Source: a bacterium (GTDB taxonomy: Bacteria; UBP14; UBA6098; B30-G16). Taken from it: a stretch of 6,217 nucleotides of DNA. Below are positions 6,016 through 6,217 of the stretch, piece by piece. Position 1 is the stretch's first letter. The number at the start of each line of letters is the position of its first letter. Made by a program: the position numbers and the translations under genes. The notes beneath the pieces were generated by a model. It had not been told where the DNA came from and searched no databases. It saw only the letters and a program-made list of their open reading frames with translations. The stretch covers positions 1-6,217 of the forward strand of contig QNEG01000099.1 of assembly GCA_003645115.1 (NCBI GenBank), given 5' to 3'.

Positions 6016-6217
6016 AATATCTGAACTCACCTTTTCAAATTCTAATTATTTAGTTTAATTAAGAAATAAAATAATCCATCCATTGTCAACATATTTAACC
6101 TTGTTTTTGTGTTAATTTGGCGAAAAATGGACTCTTTACCAAGATGGTATCCACCCTGAGATGGAATTATTGAGTTGGTTTGGAGATTGGTTTGTGGTGA
6201 AAATTCGCAATTTGTTG
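6016..6217 (-). promoter_or_regulatory. upstream region of the response-regulator operon, with candidate promoter
   Basis: No gene is supported here. On the - strand a perfect TTGACA lies at 6089-6084. The -10 candidates 15-17 bases on (TATTTC at 6068-6063, or TTTCTT) are poor, so only the -35 half is convincing. The stretch from about 6033 to 6076 is very AT-rich. At 6175-6182 and 6187-6194 the + strand carries TTGGTTTG twice at a 12-base period, a possible operator. No sigma-54 -24/-12 element was found. Confidence 0.3.

Noticed and set aside
6016..6030. GTG start for the response regulator, five residues longer
   Set aside because: There is no ribosome site before it; the GTG itself lies within the AGGTGA that serves the ATG at 6015. 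It remains possible, as the AGGTGA-ATG spacing of 11 is slightly long.
6042..6217. Open - strand frame of about 58 codons entering from the right edge and ending at TAG just before the regulator
   Set aside because: It could be the 3' end of an upstream gene, but the composition is not protein-like, no family is recognised, and it runs through very AT-rich DNA and the TTGACA box. Extending the contig would settle it.
6161..6217. + strand ATG with 19 open codons to the right edge (begins MELLSWFGDW), a possible divergent gene start
   Set aside because: There is no Shine-Dalgarno, it is too short to judge, and nothing in it is recognisable.
6016..6217. Sigma-54 promoter (-24 GG / -12 GC) for autoregulation of the operon
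   Set aside because: I scanned both strands of this region and 1194-1230; no TGGC with a properly spaced TTGC was found. A TGGCAC at about 3054 is inside a coding region and lacks the -12 half.

Overview
The window looks like a piece of chromosome from an uncultured bacterium, most plausibly of the FCB superphylum or a nearby candidate phylum. This rests on a moderately AT-rich composition (about 40% GC by eye), a group II geranylgeranylglyceryl phosphate synthase of the kind known from archaea and FCB-type bacteria, a TPR-Roadblock/LC7 protein, and an NtrC-type sigma-54 activator, which is bacterial. The placement is inference; there is no rRNA or other marker here. No mobile element, CRISPR array, tRNA or rRNA is visible.

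Layout: six protein genes in two convergent blocks. The left block reads on the + strand: (i) the 3' four-fifths of a CoA-acylating aldehyde dehydrogenase of the EutE/PduP family, cut by the window edge; (ii) a secreted beta-solenoid protein of DUF4097 type, possibly with its own promoter inside the end of the dehydrogenase gene; (iii) a cytoplasmic protein with N-terminal TPR-like helices and a C-terminal Roadblock/LC7 domain, starting 3 bases after (ii). The right block reads on the - strand: (iv) an NtrC-type response regulator; (v) the lipid enzyme GGGPS, whose start overlaps the regulator's stop by 4 bases; (vi) a 167-residue cysteine-rich, zinc-ribbon-like protein of unknown family behind a strong Shine-Dalgarno. 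The blocks meet tail to tail with 18 bases between stop codons. A 9-bp perfect inverted repeat lies over the end of the Roadblock gene. About 190 bases upstream of the regulator hold no gene I can support and probably carry its promoter.

Two points stand out. First, the receiver domain of the sigma-54 activator keeps its acidic pair, Thr and Lys but has Ala where the phosphoacceptor Asp should be, so it probably does not act by ordinary aspartyl phosphorylation. Second, this regulator is translationally coupled to an enzyme that makes the first ether bond of archaeal-type (glycerol-1-phosphate) lipids. A working reading is that the right block is a small lipid/envelope unit with its own non-canonical regulator. 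The left block pairs aldehyde metabolism with an envelope protein and a possible small-GTPase partner. Whether the blocks cooperate cannot be told from this window.
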